DNA from: Phylloscopus collybita
Taxonomy: Eukaryota > Chordata > Aves > Passeriformes > Phylloscopidae
Reading direction: 5' to 3'
Assembly (NCBI GenBank): GCA_027886175.1
Contig: JAJNNQ010000023.1
Span: 8,449,001 to 8,513,000, forward strand
Length of the DNA stretch: 64,000 nucleotides
Part shown: piece by piece, positions 24,138 through 35,803 of the stretch
Numbering within the stretch: the stretch's first letter is position 1
Layout of the letters: each line of letters begins with the position of its first letter
Notes under the pieces: generated by a model
What the model was told of the DNA's origin: nothing
The model's database searches: none
Seen by the model: only the letters and a program-made list of their open reading frames with translations
Translations under genes and position numbers: made by a program

Positions 24138-27100
24138 TTAATCAAACTCACCAGCTGTTGATTGCTGTACACTACAAAATTGTCAGATTATTCCTTAAAT
24201 GTGATGCAAGAAAGATTTTCCTACTACCCCCAGAATCTAACTGCCTCAAGGGATCTTGTGGGAAGAATTTTTCATTACATTCATGTTAACATATAGATAA
24301 AAACAATGGAACCAGTTGAAAGAAAATCAGCATTTATATTTACTAACAATAATAGGGACAAGGAATATCACACAAAACAATTTAGATGAAATAATGAGTT
24401 GTTAAGAAGAATTTTAAAAAAAAGTTAGATTATTTGTAAATGTACTCTGTATGTTTGGGGTTTTTTTTTTAATCCACATGTTACTGACAGGAAATAGGAC
24501 TGCATTGATTTTTACAAGAATTACTCTATGTAGTTGATGTTACCACATGAATAAATTACTAAGTATTCATTCTTTATTTAGATTCCACTGTATTACAAAT
24601 GAATTCTTAGCTCATAATTTGCACTTTCTGCAAGTACCTTGTGGTTGAGTGTCAAAATAGATTCAGCAAATCCTCCAGGCTAATTGGTAAACAGGAAAAA
24701 CTAATTGTAGTTTATAAGAACATAATTAGGCTGGAAGGAGAACCATGATCCCTGAATTAGGGGGAAAATAAATGCCTGCATGGCTCTCCATTCAATTTGT
24801 CTCTGAGATAAGCAGGAACTTGGGGGACCATATGATGCCTAAGTGAGTGGGAAACAACAATATCTATTTATATGTCCTGCTTGCCTGATGTGCTGAGGCT
24901 CCTTCCAAGGTTAACTCAGCATATGGGTGTTATTTGTGATGCAATAAAGAATATGTAGGTAGTAATTCACATCTGTAAATAATAATGGGATAATGAAAAA
25001 ATTGAGATAAAGAAAACTGTAAGTGAACAAAGGAAAAAATCAGTATGAATTACTTAATTCTAAACTAGCAGATTTCTGGAATAAATCCTAGAATAATGGA
25101 GTACTTGGTGAGATTGGAAGGATTTGTATATAAATTGTAGGAGTGGAATTCAGTATGATGTGTACTTTCAAGCTGAAATTGAAATATTTTAGCAATACAC
25201 CAGGGACTGCAGCTGTAGATCACAGAACAGTTCAAATGTGTTGATATTTGTGTAGATCTAATCTCAACTAATAACTTCACCCCATTTAGAGAATTGCTAA
25301 ATTCAAACAAAAGTCATCCTGATTAACTGACATTCTGTTTTATTCGAGATCACAGAATCACAGAACTAACTAGGTTGGAAAAGACCTTTGAGATCATCCA
25401 GTCCAACATATGACCTACACCACCTTGTCAACTAAACCATGGCACTGGTTGCCACGTCCAGTCATTTTTTTAAAGACCCCCTGGGTTGGTGACTCCACTA
25501 CCTCCATGGGCAGATAATTCCAGTGCCCAACAACTCCTTCAGTGAAGAATTTTTTTCCTAATCTCTGACTTAAACTTCCCCTGGCATAGCTTAAGGCTGT
25601 GTCCTCTCATTCTGTCCATGGTTGCCCAGGAGAAGAGACCAACCCCCACCTGACCACAGCCACCTTTCAGGAAGCTGTAGAGAGCGATAAGGTCACCTCT
25701 GAGTCTCCTTTTCTCCACGCTAAACAACCCCCGCTCCCTCAGTCATTCCTCATAGGGCTTGTGTTCCAAGCCCCTCATCAGCCTTGTTGCCCTCCTCTGG
25801 CAGCTCAAGATCTTTCCTAAACTGGGGAGCCCTGAACTGGACACAGCACTTGAGATGCGGCCTTACCAATGCCAAGTACAGAGAAAGAATCACTGCCCTA
25901 CTCCTGCTGGCCACACTATTTCTGATCCAGGTCAGGCAACATTGTTCTTCTTGGCCACCTGGGCACACTGTTGGCTCATGTCCAGCCTGCTGTCCATCAG
26001 TCCCCCCAGGTCCCTTTCTGCTTGCCCACTGTCCAGTCACTCGGTCCCCAGCCTGCAGGGGTTGCTGTGGCTGAAGTGCAGAACTCGGCAGTTGGACTTG
26101 TTGAAGCTCATTTTTATTGGACTTGGCCCATCCATCCAGCCTGTCCAGGTGCCTTCACAGAGGCCTCCTACCCTCCAGCAGATCAACACATGCTCCCAGC
26201 TTGGTGTCATCTACAAATCTACTGCTGGTGGACACAATCCCCTCATCCAAATCATCAGTGAAGATATTGAACAGAAGTGGCCCCAGCACAGACCCCTGAG
26301 GAACACCACTAGCAACTGGCTGCTAGCTGGATGCAGCACCCTTCACCACCACTCTCTGGGTCCGGCTATACTGCCAATTCTTAACCCAGCAAGGAGTGTT
26401 CCTGTCTAAGCCACCGGCTGCCAGCTTATCTAGGAGTGTGCTGTGGGAGACAGTGTCAAAGGCCTTGCTGAAGTCCAAACAATCAACAACCACAGCCTTT
26501 CCCACATCCATCGGCTGGTCACGTGATCACAAAAGGAGACCAGGCTGGTCAAAGACCACATACCCTTCCTAAACCCATGCTGGCTGGATCTGATACCCTG
26601 GCTATCTTTTAAGTGCTGCGTTATGGCACGCAAGATGATTTGTTCCATAATCTTGCCAGGCACTGAAGTCAGGCTGGCTGGCTGGTCTGTAATTTCTCAG
26701 ATGCCCTTATTGTGAATGGGTGTCAGTGGGCAACTTCCAGTCATCTGGGATCTCCCTGCTGAGCCAGGACTGTTGGTAAATGATGGAGAGTGGCTTTGCA
26801 AGCTCATCTGCCACCTCCCTCATCACCCTGTGGTGGATCCTATCTAGTCCCATAGATTTGTGAGCATCTCAGTGGCTCAGCAGGTCTTTGACTGCCTCCT
26901 CCTGGATAACAGGGGGACTATTCTGCTCCCTGTTCTCATCTAGCAGCCTAGGAGGACAGTTGTCCTGAAAACTTTCTGTTGAAAATTGGGGCAAAGAAGG
27001 TGTTAAGTACCTCTGCCTTTTCCTCATCTTCTACTAAATTCCCCCCCACATCTAATAGAGGATTAAGGCTGTCCTTGCCCTGTCTTTTGCCACTAATGCA

Positions 27101-27897
27101 TTTATAAAAAATATTTTTATTGTACTTCACAGAAGTGGCCAGATTGAGTTCTAACTGGGCTTTTGCCTCTCTAATTTTTTTTTTCCTACATGACTTAGCA
27201 ACTCACTTAAACATTTGCTGAGATACCTGGCGCTGCTTCCAAAGGTGATACACCCTCTTTTTTTTTTTTCCTCAGTTCTTTCAAAAGCTCCTTGCCTATC
27301 CAGGCAGGTCGTTTTCCTTGTTGACTCATCTTTTGGCACACAGGGACAGTCTGTTCCTGTGCCTTCAAGATTTCTGTTTTGAAGCACGCCTATCCTTCCC
27401 AGACTCCTTTGTTTTCAAGGGCTGCTTCCCAAGGAACTCTCCAAATAAGTTTTTTGACTAGGTCAAAGTCTGCTCTCCAGAAGTGCAGAGTAGATGTTTT
27501 ATTGATGCCTCTCCTTATTTCACCAATGGCCTCCAGCCACCATATCTCCTGACAGTCCTCCTGTGTTTGCAAGCAGCACATCAAGTGTAGTCCCTCCCCT
27601 GATAGGCTCACTCACCAGCTGTGACAAGTTGTCCATACACTCTAAGAACCCCCTAGACTTCCTCTTCTCTGCTGTGTTAAGTTCCCATCAGACATCTGGC
27701 AGGTTAAAGTCTCCCACAGGAACAAGGGCTGGTGAACCTGAAACATCCTCCAGCTACTTATAGAATAATACATCCACCTCTTCATCCTGGTTGGGTGGTC
27801 TATAACAGACTCCCACCATGTTCCCCCTGATATTTACCCATAGGCACCTAACGTCATCATGAACCTCAATTTGCATGGTGTCAAAATCCTCCCTAAT

Positions 27898-29471
27898 TGT
27901 AGTGGGTTTAATGCTGGCCAATACCCATGCACCCACTAGACTTACTCATTTTCTACTGTGAGATAGGATTAGGAGAAGAACAAAGCAGGCTTAAACTTTA
28001 AAAGCTATAAAAAAAACTTTATTAACAGAACTAAAAGAAGAATAATAAGGATCTTTAAAACACTTTTCCTCCCTCCAACTCCTCTTTCCCACTGACAATG
28101 TAAAGAGACAAACCTGGTATTTTCAGTTAGTATACCGCTACTAGAATAGTCTTTCTTCAGTTCACTTAGGGAAAGGAGTCTCTCTTGCCATGCCATGGAG
28201 ACTTTTCCACAAGACAGTTCTCTTGTGGCTTCAAAGTCACAGAGAATCAGCCATCCAAGAGAATGGAAATCTGATCACTGTATAAGTCCCTCCCCTTGGC
28301 TTACAGCTTTCCCCACAACTGTTTTCAAGGGCTCAATCTTTAGCTAATTGGTACACTTTTAAGGATGAGCTGTTCAGGAGCAAAGATTCTCTTTATCTAT
28401 CTCTGAGATTATCTTCATCTTTGGGAACAGAGGTCTTCTTTCCCTGGGGGCAAAGGGTCTTCATCAGTCTTATCTCTCTCTGTTTAAACTTCTCATTTGG
28501 ATCACAGCTACTCCAACATCTGCTTTGTTTCAGCATAGGTGCCCTTGCTCATGTCTAGTTTGAATGCTCCATCCTCCCATGCTTTTTCATGAGTCACAGG
28601 GATATTCTAGTGTATCATCGTCCATCACCACAGCCTCACAAATTCCAACAAGTAAGGCATCTCCTCATTCTCCTCCCATCTGAGATTTGACTCCTTCTTC
28701 ATTGACCTTGGTATCTCCATGTTGTTTCTCTATGTGTCTTTACTCTGTCCTTTTCTCTCATTCAAGAGAGGATTGAAGGTCTGCAAGTCGCATCTGTTTT
28801 GGGGAGTGTTACAGCACTGAAAGAGTTAACCTTGCCAAGGTCTGCAGATGGTCGCACGATTTCCGCTGAGCAGAGGCCGGAGAACTCACAGTGATGTATT
28901 TCAGGCCACACTGGAGGGCTGTGTCAGAATCGCAGGGGGCCCAGGCCAGAACAGCAGCGGCCACTCTGGGTCCATGGCTGTTTTCCAGGCCCTGCTGCTT
29001 TCAGTTCCGGCCATGGCAGTGCTTTCTGTGTGTGCTGCAGAGCCACTTCCAGTTGTTTTTTTTTTTTACCAGAGGCCATGCTGCATGGGGGCGGAAGTGG
29101 CTGGGATCCCATCAGCCTGGCCAGGGCTCAGGTGCAGCGTGCCAGGGCTGATGGCCTCCCCTGCCCCTGCCCGGCAGCTGCCAGGCCTGGCCTGGCCCTC
29201 ACCAGGCTGCACAGGCTGTGGTGGAATGGGCCTGGCCTGGGCCCCATCTCATTACCTGTTCAAGGCTGGAAGAAAAAGAGTGATTCCCGGTCTTTGTTCA
29301 TTTAGTGTTTAGCTTTTTTAATGGTTTACAATGTGTCAATATTCAGAATTAGCCAGCTAATTGGCTCTGTTAGGTCTGGAGGAAGATGTCAGGAGTCCTC
29401 ACAGAGAATCACTTCCATAATGAATAGATTTTTCTCTTTAACTAAAAACAAAGCTATGTTAAACCATGACA
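27898..29471 (-). mobile_element. Solo ERV LTR, 1574 bp, inserted in CR1, 5 bp TSD CTAAT
   Basis: The left end is TGTAGTGGGTTTAA and the right end GTTAAACCATGACA, an imperfect terminal inverted repeat with TG...CA ends. CTAAT flanks it exactly at 27893-27897 and 29472-29476. Removing the element and one CTAAT rejoins the CR1 endonuclease frame. AATAAA on the minus strand (28018-28023) sets the orientation and leaves about 120 bp to the 3' end. The U3 part is GC-rich at about 28848-29260, unlike its surroundings. Its ends resemble a widespread bird LTR type; I do not give a family name. The 5 bp duplication fits ERVL-like elements, which is inference. Confidence 0.93.
28018..28023 (-). promoter_or_regulatory. 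Polyadenylation signal of the 27898-29471 LTR
   Basis: AATAAA on the minus strand within an A/T-rich segment, about 120 bases from the LTR 3' end. It fixes the orientation of the element. Confidence 0.6.
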
Positions 29472-29822
29472 CTAATATACAGAGCTGCGCCTCCGTGTCT
29501 TCATCGTCTGTCTCTTCTGAAGAGCTTGTAGCCATCCACTGGAGCACTCCAGCCATGAGAGTCATCCCACCACATTTCCATGATGGAGACTACGTCACAG
29601 CTTTCCTGCTGTACAGTGGCTTCCAGCTCCTCTTGTTTGTTATCCATGCTGCATGCATTAGTGTACAGCACTCCAGCTGGGTGGCTGATTTCACCTGACT
29701 GTGGCTTACCACTCTGGAGAGCCTGATTTCATCCCCTTACCTCTTTAAACCTAGTTTAAAGCTCTCTCAATCAGCATCACCAATTCATGGGCTAGAACTC
29801 TTTGGTCCTTGAGATGAGATAA

Positions 29823-30114
29823 AGAGTAGAGAAAAATGAAGATTGTATCAGCTTTAAGGTAAAAAAAAAGGAGCAGAAAAATACCCTGAAAGATTTTTCT
29901 TTCAGGGAGAAATGCAATTCTTTCTACTTCTTCCACGGGAAATGGGCAGACAGAATGCCATACAGCATGAGACAAAGAAGGGCTTCCCCAGGGTGCAGAT
30001 GAGAATTCTGCAAACAAAAAAACATGGAGACTAAAATGTCTTAATCCAAGTGCCAAGTCAGTGTTGGAGCCAGGATTAATGTTTTGGATAAAATGAAACC
30101 ATGCTCCCACAGTT
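29823..30114. other. Unique spacer with a small hairpin
   Basis: About 290 bp between the CR1 5' truncation point and the next LTR. It contains a perfect 10 bp inverted repeat with a TTTT loop at 29884-29907 (CCCTGAAAGA and its complement). Nothing else is recognised. Confidence 0.55.
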
Positions 30115-30120
30115 CATGTA

Positions 30121-31014
30121 TGTAGCAGATAAGAAAAATATTACAGAAAAAGGGCCTTACAGGCCTGTCTTCACTTCTGTTCACTTCTGCTTACCAGGAA
30201 GCACTCTGGGGAAGCTTCAGCTAATAGGATAGCAAAACCAAGTTATATAACCAGAAAACAAGTTATGTAACTGCATGTGTGTTATAAATGAATAACACCA
30301 ATTATAATAAAATAGAATTTATTGCCAGGTTGCCAGTAAAAAAGTCACAAGCGTGAAATTGACTAAGCCAATACCGAAACTGAACAAGGAAATAGACAAT
30401 GCCAGCATTGGGTGATACCCTGTGAAATACTACACAGTACCACACCCCCCAGGTCTCACCCCCTTCTGCCTCCAGGCCCGCTGGTTTTATACCTCTTGGC
30501 TCAGTGTACAAGTCTGAACATGTTGGAAAGTCCAGGCACAAGCTTGAACATGTTACGAAGTCCAGGTATTGAGGGAAGCAAAGAATCTCTAAAGGTTGGT
30601 GCCACAGTTCTGTTCTGAATTTCTATAGCTTCTTTGTCCCTTGATGGTTTTGCTGATAGAATCGCAGGGGTGCTCAGCCAGCAGGGATGGGTTTAGGTGC
30701 TTTCGAGAATCCCTTGATGACTTGGCCAGATCCATTCTCTTGGGCTATCAGTCCTTATCAGATCTCAGTCCTGGTTTCAGCATTCTGCTGTTTGTATTGG
30801 TATGTTAATTCCTTTGTCTCTTTCCCTTTCTGTGCTGCAAAGGATTTTTCCTAACTCTCTTAAAATTGTCTAATTTACCATCACCCATACCCGTGAACAC
30901 TACATGTATAAAATATAATTTGTGAACATGAACCAACATACACAAGGAAAATGTAAAAGAGTTTCTTGTGAGGTTACCATTCAGTTCCCGCCTGAGCTGA
31001 CAGCCTCCAAGACA
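30121..31014 (-). mobile_element. Solo ERV LTR, 894 bp, with 6 bp TSD CATGTA
   Basis: The left end is TGTAGCAGATAAG and the right end CTCCAAGACA, giving TG...CA. It is flanked by exact CATGTA at 30115-30120 and 31015-31020. On the minus strand a TATA box (GGTATAAAA, 30484-30492) precedes AATAAA (30318-30323) by about 160 bases, the normal U3-R order. There is no internal region, so it is a solo LTR. A 6 bp duplication fits an ERVK/alpha-beta-type integrase; this is inference. Confidence 0.92.
30484..30492 (-). promoter_or_regulatory. TATA box of the 30121-31014 LTR
   Basis: GGTATAAAA on the minus strand, about 160 bases upstream of the LTR's AATAAA (30318-30323). Position and spacing fit an LTR promoter; activity is unknown. 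Confidence 0.6.
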
Positions 31015-31020
31015 CATGTA

Positions 31021-33506
31021 CTATAGGGAATGCACCTTCCCCCCCCACCACCAATATCACCTAAATTTATTTATTATTATATTCTAGGAACATGAATTAA
31101 TATATATATTACCATGTGGATGCTGCATGATCAAAAAAGATGATTGGTTAAAAATATGTGTAAACAGCAACACAGCCAATGAATGTTTGTTTTAGTTTGC
31201 AAAAATGCTAACAAATACAATTTTCACCAGAGTATTCTTAACATAGTATAGAAGTTCGGTATTGAAGTACAATGTATAAGGTCATGCATTATGGCAATAA
31301 AGTTGATTATCTTTAGAACAAGAACAAAGAGGGTCCCTGTCTCATTGCTACACATGTACAAACCCCAAAGATGCAGTAGTTGTTAATAAGATAATTCCTT
31401 TCCCTGGCTTATCCCATGATACCCTGCATTAAAGTCCTGGCAGGCACTGAGCCCATAAGTTTTCAAGGAGCAGGGGGTGAAAAACAAGCTGAAGATCATA
31501 TTTTTCCTGTTACAAAGGACTGTGGTGTGTCTTTGGGTACCTGCATCTTAAAGATCTGTAAGCACCTAAACATATCTACAAAAATACACTTTCATAGTTG
31601 TGTGACTGCATTTCATTTCCAATTACCATCTACAGCTTCATCTGACTCTGTTTCAAAGCCCTCTGTATTATATTTTCTGTAATGCACTATGAATATCTGA
31701 TAATCATTAGCAAAATATAATTTAGAGTTAGGAAAGATTGCTATTTACTGTGTTTTGTGATGGTCTTTCCTTCTTGAAATATTTTGTGTCACAAACTGAT
31801 TTTTGCCTGATGCAGAGAATTAACAGAAGAGAAGTACCTTTTGTTTTAAGACATTTACTACACTTCCTAATTGATCTGGCACTATAAATGCGTTTAGAGC
31901 TATTTTTCTTCTTTTAAACTTATGGGTTAAGTTAAGCAATGCAGACACTGTTTATTCTGAGTATTAATTATGTCTTCTTTGGGTAGGGCTTCATTTTACT
32001 CCTTTTGTGTGAAAAACAGCAGGCTGCTGGTATTGCAATCTAGAAAAAAAGGAGAACCTAAAATATTTAGTAATGTGCTTTCTATGCTAGGTTCTTCTCA
32101 GGAAAAAGGCTAGTGAAGATCAAATCTGTTTTTCTGCAAATTTTAAGGGATATAAAAGCATCGTTTGTTTGAATATATATCACTAGAATGTAACTGCTTT
32201 TCAAGTACTTATCTTATTAAGAAATAAAAACTTTCTCTGTTGTCTTTCTTTTCCCCCTGTGGAAATGACAGTTTAAAGCAAAGTTTGAAGTACAGGCAGC
32301 ATTTAAGGTTTTGTGTTAATTTAACTGCTTTAAGCCATTCTTGAGTTTTCCCTAGACCTGTTGACAGCTAGGTGAGGGTCTGAGGTAAACACATAAATTA
32401 TTTCTACTCTGCAGTGAATCTTAAGCAAGAAAAATACACAAACATTATGTAGAGGATATAATATATTACATTTATCAGTATATGGTTAGACCCAATCTGG
32501 GGAACAGGAGGAAAATGGAATTTAACAGCCTATTTTTATTAATCCTAAATTCAACAATATATTTTTATTCATCTACAGTCAGTGTGTGGTGTTTGAAGTC
32601 AGAGCTATAAATCCTGAACTTTCCTTGGGTAAAACTGTGTCTGGCTGTGACATAATATCCTAAAATATCCTGGTCCTTACCAAAGGCCTAAAACTCACTC
32701 AACCCTAAAATAGCTGTAGCATTCCATCACCTTCTAGATTATAATGGTTTTTAAAAAAAAATTGCTAAAAGATGTCTATGTAACTATAAAAGTCTGGCTA
32801 AAGAAAATACCTGAATAGTTGTTCAGCTGTAAAAGTGGTTTATTATTGTTTAGTTTAAGATGGATTTTACTTGATTTCATTACTTTGTTGCTGTCCAAAT
32901 CCAAAAGCTCATTAGGTGTAGCCCACTGCTTCTTCCAAGGGAAACACTGCAAATAAAATGAATTAGCAAAAATTGCTGACTGGTTTTGCTGAGCAAACAG
33001 GGTTGATCTCTACATGTTTATTAGTAAAAGAACCAAAACAAATAAACAAAAACCAAACCAAACAAACAAACAAAAAAAGATATATTTAATTCAAAAATGT
33101 TCAACATCATTCAGCAAATCTTTTTCAAAATTCCATGGATGAACTGTATATCTGAAGGTATTGTAAAGTGGAGAAAGTCTCTTTCCACATCCTGTGATCA
33201 TATAGAGATAATAATTTGTTTTACTACTACATTTCCCCACTATGATTTCATTACATTTAGGGCTTTTCTAATAACACTTATCCATCTGATGTTAAACTAG
33301 GCATGACACAGCTTGTGCTGCTGGAGTGCAGTCTGCCATCAATGCTTGGAAAGCTACAAACAGTAGGAGCAGGTTCCCTTTCCTGTGAATTCATTGAGCA
33401 TCAGAAATACTTTTTCTAAAAATACCAAGGCAAAGAAAAAGGGACTATCTAACACTTGTTATCTATAAAAAGATGGGAGAACCCTTACATCCTAGAGAAT
33501 GGTTGC
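31021..33506. other. Unique AT-rich sequence, no gene seen
   Basis: About 2.5 kb without recognised repeats apart from a short C-run near 31040 and an A/C-rich (AAAC)n-like stretch at 33031-33079. Reading frames are short. Confidence 0.5.
33031..33079. repeat. A/C-rich (AAAC)n-like low-complexity run
   Basis: A run built from AAAC, AAAT and AACC words, ending in AAACAAACAAACAAA. Low-complexity sequence with no further structure. Confidence 0.85.
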
Positions 33507-34442
33507 TGTTTTGGGTTATGTAACCAAAAAATGTTTATTCTATTTTTCCATCTGTTGAAACCGTTCGGGGAGATGTTTTCCTTGTTTCTTGTATGATCCA
33601 TTCCTCATAACTCCAGGGGGGAGGGGGTGGGTGCCTTCTGATAATGGGCCAGCTGGTAAACCAGGCGAAGCAATGTTCCTTATCTCTTCCACAAGCCATC
33701 CTCCCTTCTGGGGGATATCTGCTTGTCCTGGGTTGTGGAGCCAGGGGTGGGTATTCTATTTTCATTTGTTAAAAGCAGTTGAGGAGATGTTTTTCTTTAG
33801 CTCTTGTAACTCAAGGGGGGAGAGGCCTGATGCCTTCTCATAATGGGCCATTAACACCTCCCCAGACTATACCCTCCCCCCCGCCCCCGAGTGGTGTATC
33901 CGCATTTCCATCATCCTATTGTGAGATGCATCACGTTCTCCCCTGGCAGTGGGCAGGGAGCAGGCAGTTTCTACCTGGATAAAACTGAGACACAGAACAG
34001 GAAAACATCCAGTTTTCACCCAATTTCTGGGAGGAAGACTGGACCTCATCTCACCAACACCAGACCCCTCCTCACCACCCTTGGACCCTTCTGCTACAGG
34101 ATCATCTCTACTTCAACAGAACCACATCTGCCACTTCAGAAGGACTTCTGGACTGTTTCCAACACCCTGACCAGCACGGTGTCAGGTTGCTCTGACTCTG
34201 TCAGGGTTCTCCAAAATTGTTGTTTGTTTGTTTGCTGGCTTGGTTGGGTGGTTTTGTTTTTTCTACCACATTTGTATTATTAATATTCCTAGTAAAGAAC
34301 TGTTATTCCTATTCCCAAAATCTTTGCTTGAAAGCCCTTGATTGCAAATTTATAATTTGGCAGAGTGTGAGGGGTTTACATTCTCCATTCTAAGGGAAAC
34401 CCCAGCTTCCCTGGCAAATACCTGTCTTTCCAAACCAAGACA
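33507..34442 (+). mobile_element. ERV LTR (family B), about 936 bp, with a duplicated U3 block
   Basis: The start TGTTTTGGGTT and end AAACCAAGACA form an imperfect terminal inverted repeat. The same sequence occurs as the abutting partial copy at 34443-34994 and, reversed, at 63485-64000. A U3 block is present twice: 33537-33651 and 33753-33850. Both start ATTCTATTTT and end AATGGGCCA, and about 100 bp of other sequence lies between them. A TATA-like GGATAAAAC is near 33977. No matching flanking duplication is visible, because the right side runs straight into the next copy. The left boundary is set by TG and is less certain than the right. Confidence 0.82.
33537..33850 (+). repeat. Duplicated U3 module within the LTR
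   Basis: Two similar modules at 33537-33651 and 33753-33850, each containing a GGAGATGTTTT segment, a CTTGTA segment, an AACTC(C)A-GGGGGGAG segment and a TGCCTTCT-ATAATGGGCCA end. Duplicated enhancer-like blocks in U3 are common in retroviral LTRs; that function is inference here. Confidence 0.8.
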
Positions 34443-34994
34443 CTGCTGTTAATGGGCCATTAAGGCTCACCACATTGAGTGAATGAATGAATGTAATGAC
34501 TGAAAACATTACATCACATTACATCATCCCATTGTGAGATGCTCCACCCAGTGAAGGGAGGCAACTGTTCCTACCTAGATAAAAACTGGGATTCAGGAGC
34601 ACCAGGACAGCCTGTTTTCCACTGGATTCGCAGAGGAAGACTGGACCCATCTCGCCACCACTGGAACCTTTCTACAGGATCATATCTACTCCAACAGAAC
34701 CACATCTGTCACTCCAGGAGCATTTATTTGGACTGCTCCCAACACCCTGACCAACAGGATGTCAAGTCGTATTTCTGAATCTGTCAGGGTTTCTAGGATT
34801 TTTGTTTGTTTGCTTGCTTGTTTGTATTTTTTGATATTCCTAGTAAAATAGTGTTATTCCTATTCCCAAATCTTTGCCTGAAAGCACCCTTAATTGCAAA
34901 ATTAAAATAATTTGGAGGGAGGGAATTTACATTCTCCATTCCAGAGGAATCTTCAGCCTTCCTTGGAATACAGCTGTCTTCCCAAAACAAGACA
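34443..34994 (+). mobile_element. 5'-truncated ERV LTR (family B), abutting the previous copy
   Basis: This copy follows the full LTR without a gap. Its first recognisable family sequence is AATGGGCCATTAA at 34451, the same U3 point at which both modules of the neighbouring LTR end. It then continues through the CATTGTGAGATGC, CTACCTAGATAAAAACTG and CCACATCTG segments to an end AAAACAAGACA at 34994. It lacks the first 300-odd bases of the family. It has diverged visibly from its neighbour, so it is not a very recent duplicate. Confidence 0.85.
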
Positions 34995-35803
34995 GTGGCT
35001 GTCAGTTGTTTACAGCTGATGGGGTGAACGTTAATGTAGTCCTTCTCCCAGTGTTGTGAAGTGTCTTCTCCATTATAGCTGGGAAACCATAAAAGAGAAA
35101 ATTGATTATTTAATAAATATTGAATAATTTACCCAGCTAAGGAAAGAGCTGAGCAAAGAACCATTCTTGAGTTCCTAAATTTTATGTCAAAAAGGCACTT
35201 GATTTTGGCATTAACATCACTTACACTACAAATATTTGAAGCAATTGGGTTGCAGTTTGAGCCAGCATTAATTAATATCATTTCATACATCACACTGGAT
35301 ATGTAGATTTGGGAAACATCCACTTCACTATGAAAGTTTGGGTGGTACCAGAGCTTGCTGCAATATTAAAGTTCAGTAGGAGCACAAATCCATGCTCCGT
35401 TGGGTAGATTTCCTACTAAAACTAATAAGTCAATTCCACTTAAGAAAACATGCATAAAATAAGTTGCACACATATGTTTTGAGGCTGATGTACTCTGTAT
35501 GTGTCAGACTTCTTGTGTAGAACATCACTGCACTCTGCAAACACTGAAACCAAATTGTATGTGCAGAAAAAAAATCAAATGTGGTAGCAGAATTTGAGTC
35601 AATCCAACTATAATTGCAGGTTTATTTAAAAATCTGGGGACCACAGAGTCATTTTTGTGAAAAAATATTTTTACAAAGATATTTGGGCCATAACTCTGCA
35701 TTAGGCTATGAATTGGCAAAGCCTGGGATGATTTGGCTCACAAGGTTTCACCCATTCCACTCACTTAATGGCTTCAGAGGGGTTTTATGAATACAGGTTT
35801 AGT
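34995..35803. other. Unique sequence, nothing recognised
   Basis: About 800 bp between LTR family B and the inverted-repeat element. No coding or repeat signal is seen. Confidence 0.5.

Larger units (their letters stand above)
13175..25345. other. Long unique block, no gene seen
   Basis: About 12 kb without a recognised CR1, LTR, exon or RNA gene. This is the longest repeat-poor stretch of the window together with 45.4-58.4 kb. It contains A and T runs, a (TC)n run at 23756-23778 and a 50 bp tandem duplication at 24042-24137. Candidate frames such as the 104-codon one at 18122-18436 and the 117-codon one at 21486-21839 have no domain or compositional support. Unannotated old repeats could be present but are below what I can recognise by eye. 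Confidence 0.45.
25540..29700 (-). pseudogene. CR1 ORF2 remnant: endonuclease plus reverse transcriptase
   Basis: CR1 ORF2 encodes an APE-type endonuclease followed by a reverse transcriptase. The endonuclease N-terminus is at about 29540-29675: LYTNA, with the conserved asparagine, then MDNKQEELEA and an EMWWDDSHGW segment that keeps the acidic residue. After the inserted LTR the domain continues at 27897 downward with EDFDTMQIEVHDD and GVCYRPPNQDEE. RT motifs include a [11 protein letters not shown] segment near 26470, [20 protein letters not shown] near 26245-26300 and the catalytic FVDD before TKLG near 26215. Both catalytic boxes keep their aspartates. Stops and frame changes between the blocks make it a pseudogene. 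Confidence 0.92.
25346..29822 (-). mobile_element. CR1 LINE, about 2.9 kb retained, split by an LTR
   Basis: This is the largest CR1 in the window. On the minus strand it runs from a region just upstream of the endonuclease (about 29822) to the CR1 3' end at 25346 (reverse of GTTCTGTGATTCTGTGATC). It is interrupted at 27898-29471 by a solo LTR with a CTAAT duplication. The retained CR1 parts are 25346-27897 and 29472-29822. Ordered landmarks on the minus strand are the endonuclease start, a second endonuclease block, RT motifs and the C-terminal [10 protein letters not shown] region. The 5' part, including most or all of ORF1, is missing, as is normal for CR1 insertions. Confidence 0.95.

Noticed and set aside
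25759..26409. 216-codon plus-strand open frame, the longest in the window
   Set aside because: It is antisense to the CR1 reverse-transcriptase remnant, whose motifs read on the minus strand over the same bases.
28848..29312. 154-codon plus-strand frame in GC-rich sequence
   Set aside because: It lies inside the minus-strand LTR 27898-29471. The GC-rich composition lowers stop frequency and there is no domain.
30121..30175. Similarity of AGGGCCTTACAGGCCTGTC to the left end of the LTR at 59891
   Set aside because: Only about 20 bases around AGGCCTGTC align, and the two elements read in opposite orientations. Treated as chance.
33891..34283. 130-codon plus-strand frame
   Set aside because: It lies entirely inside the family B LTR, which is noncoding.
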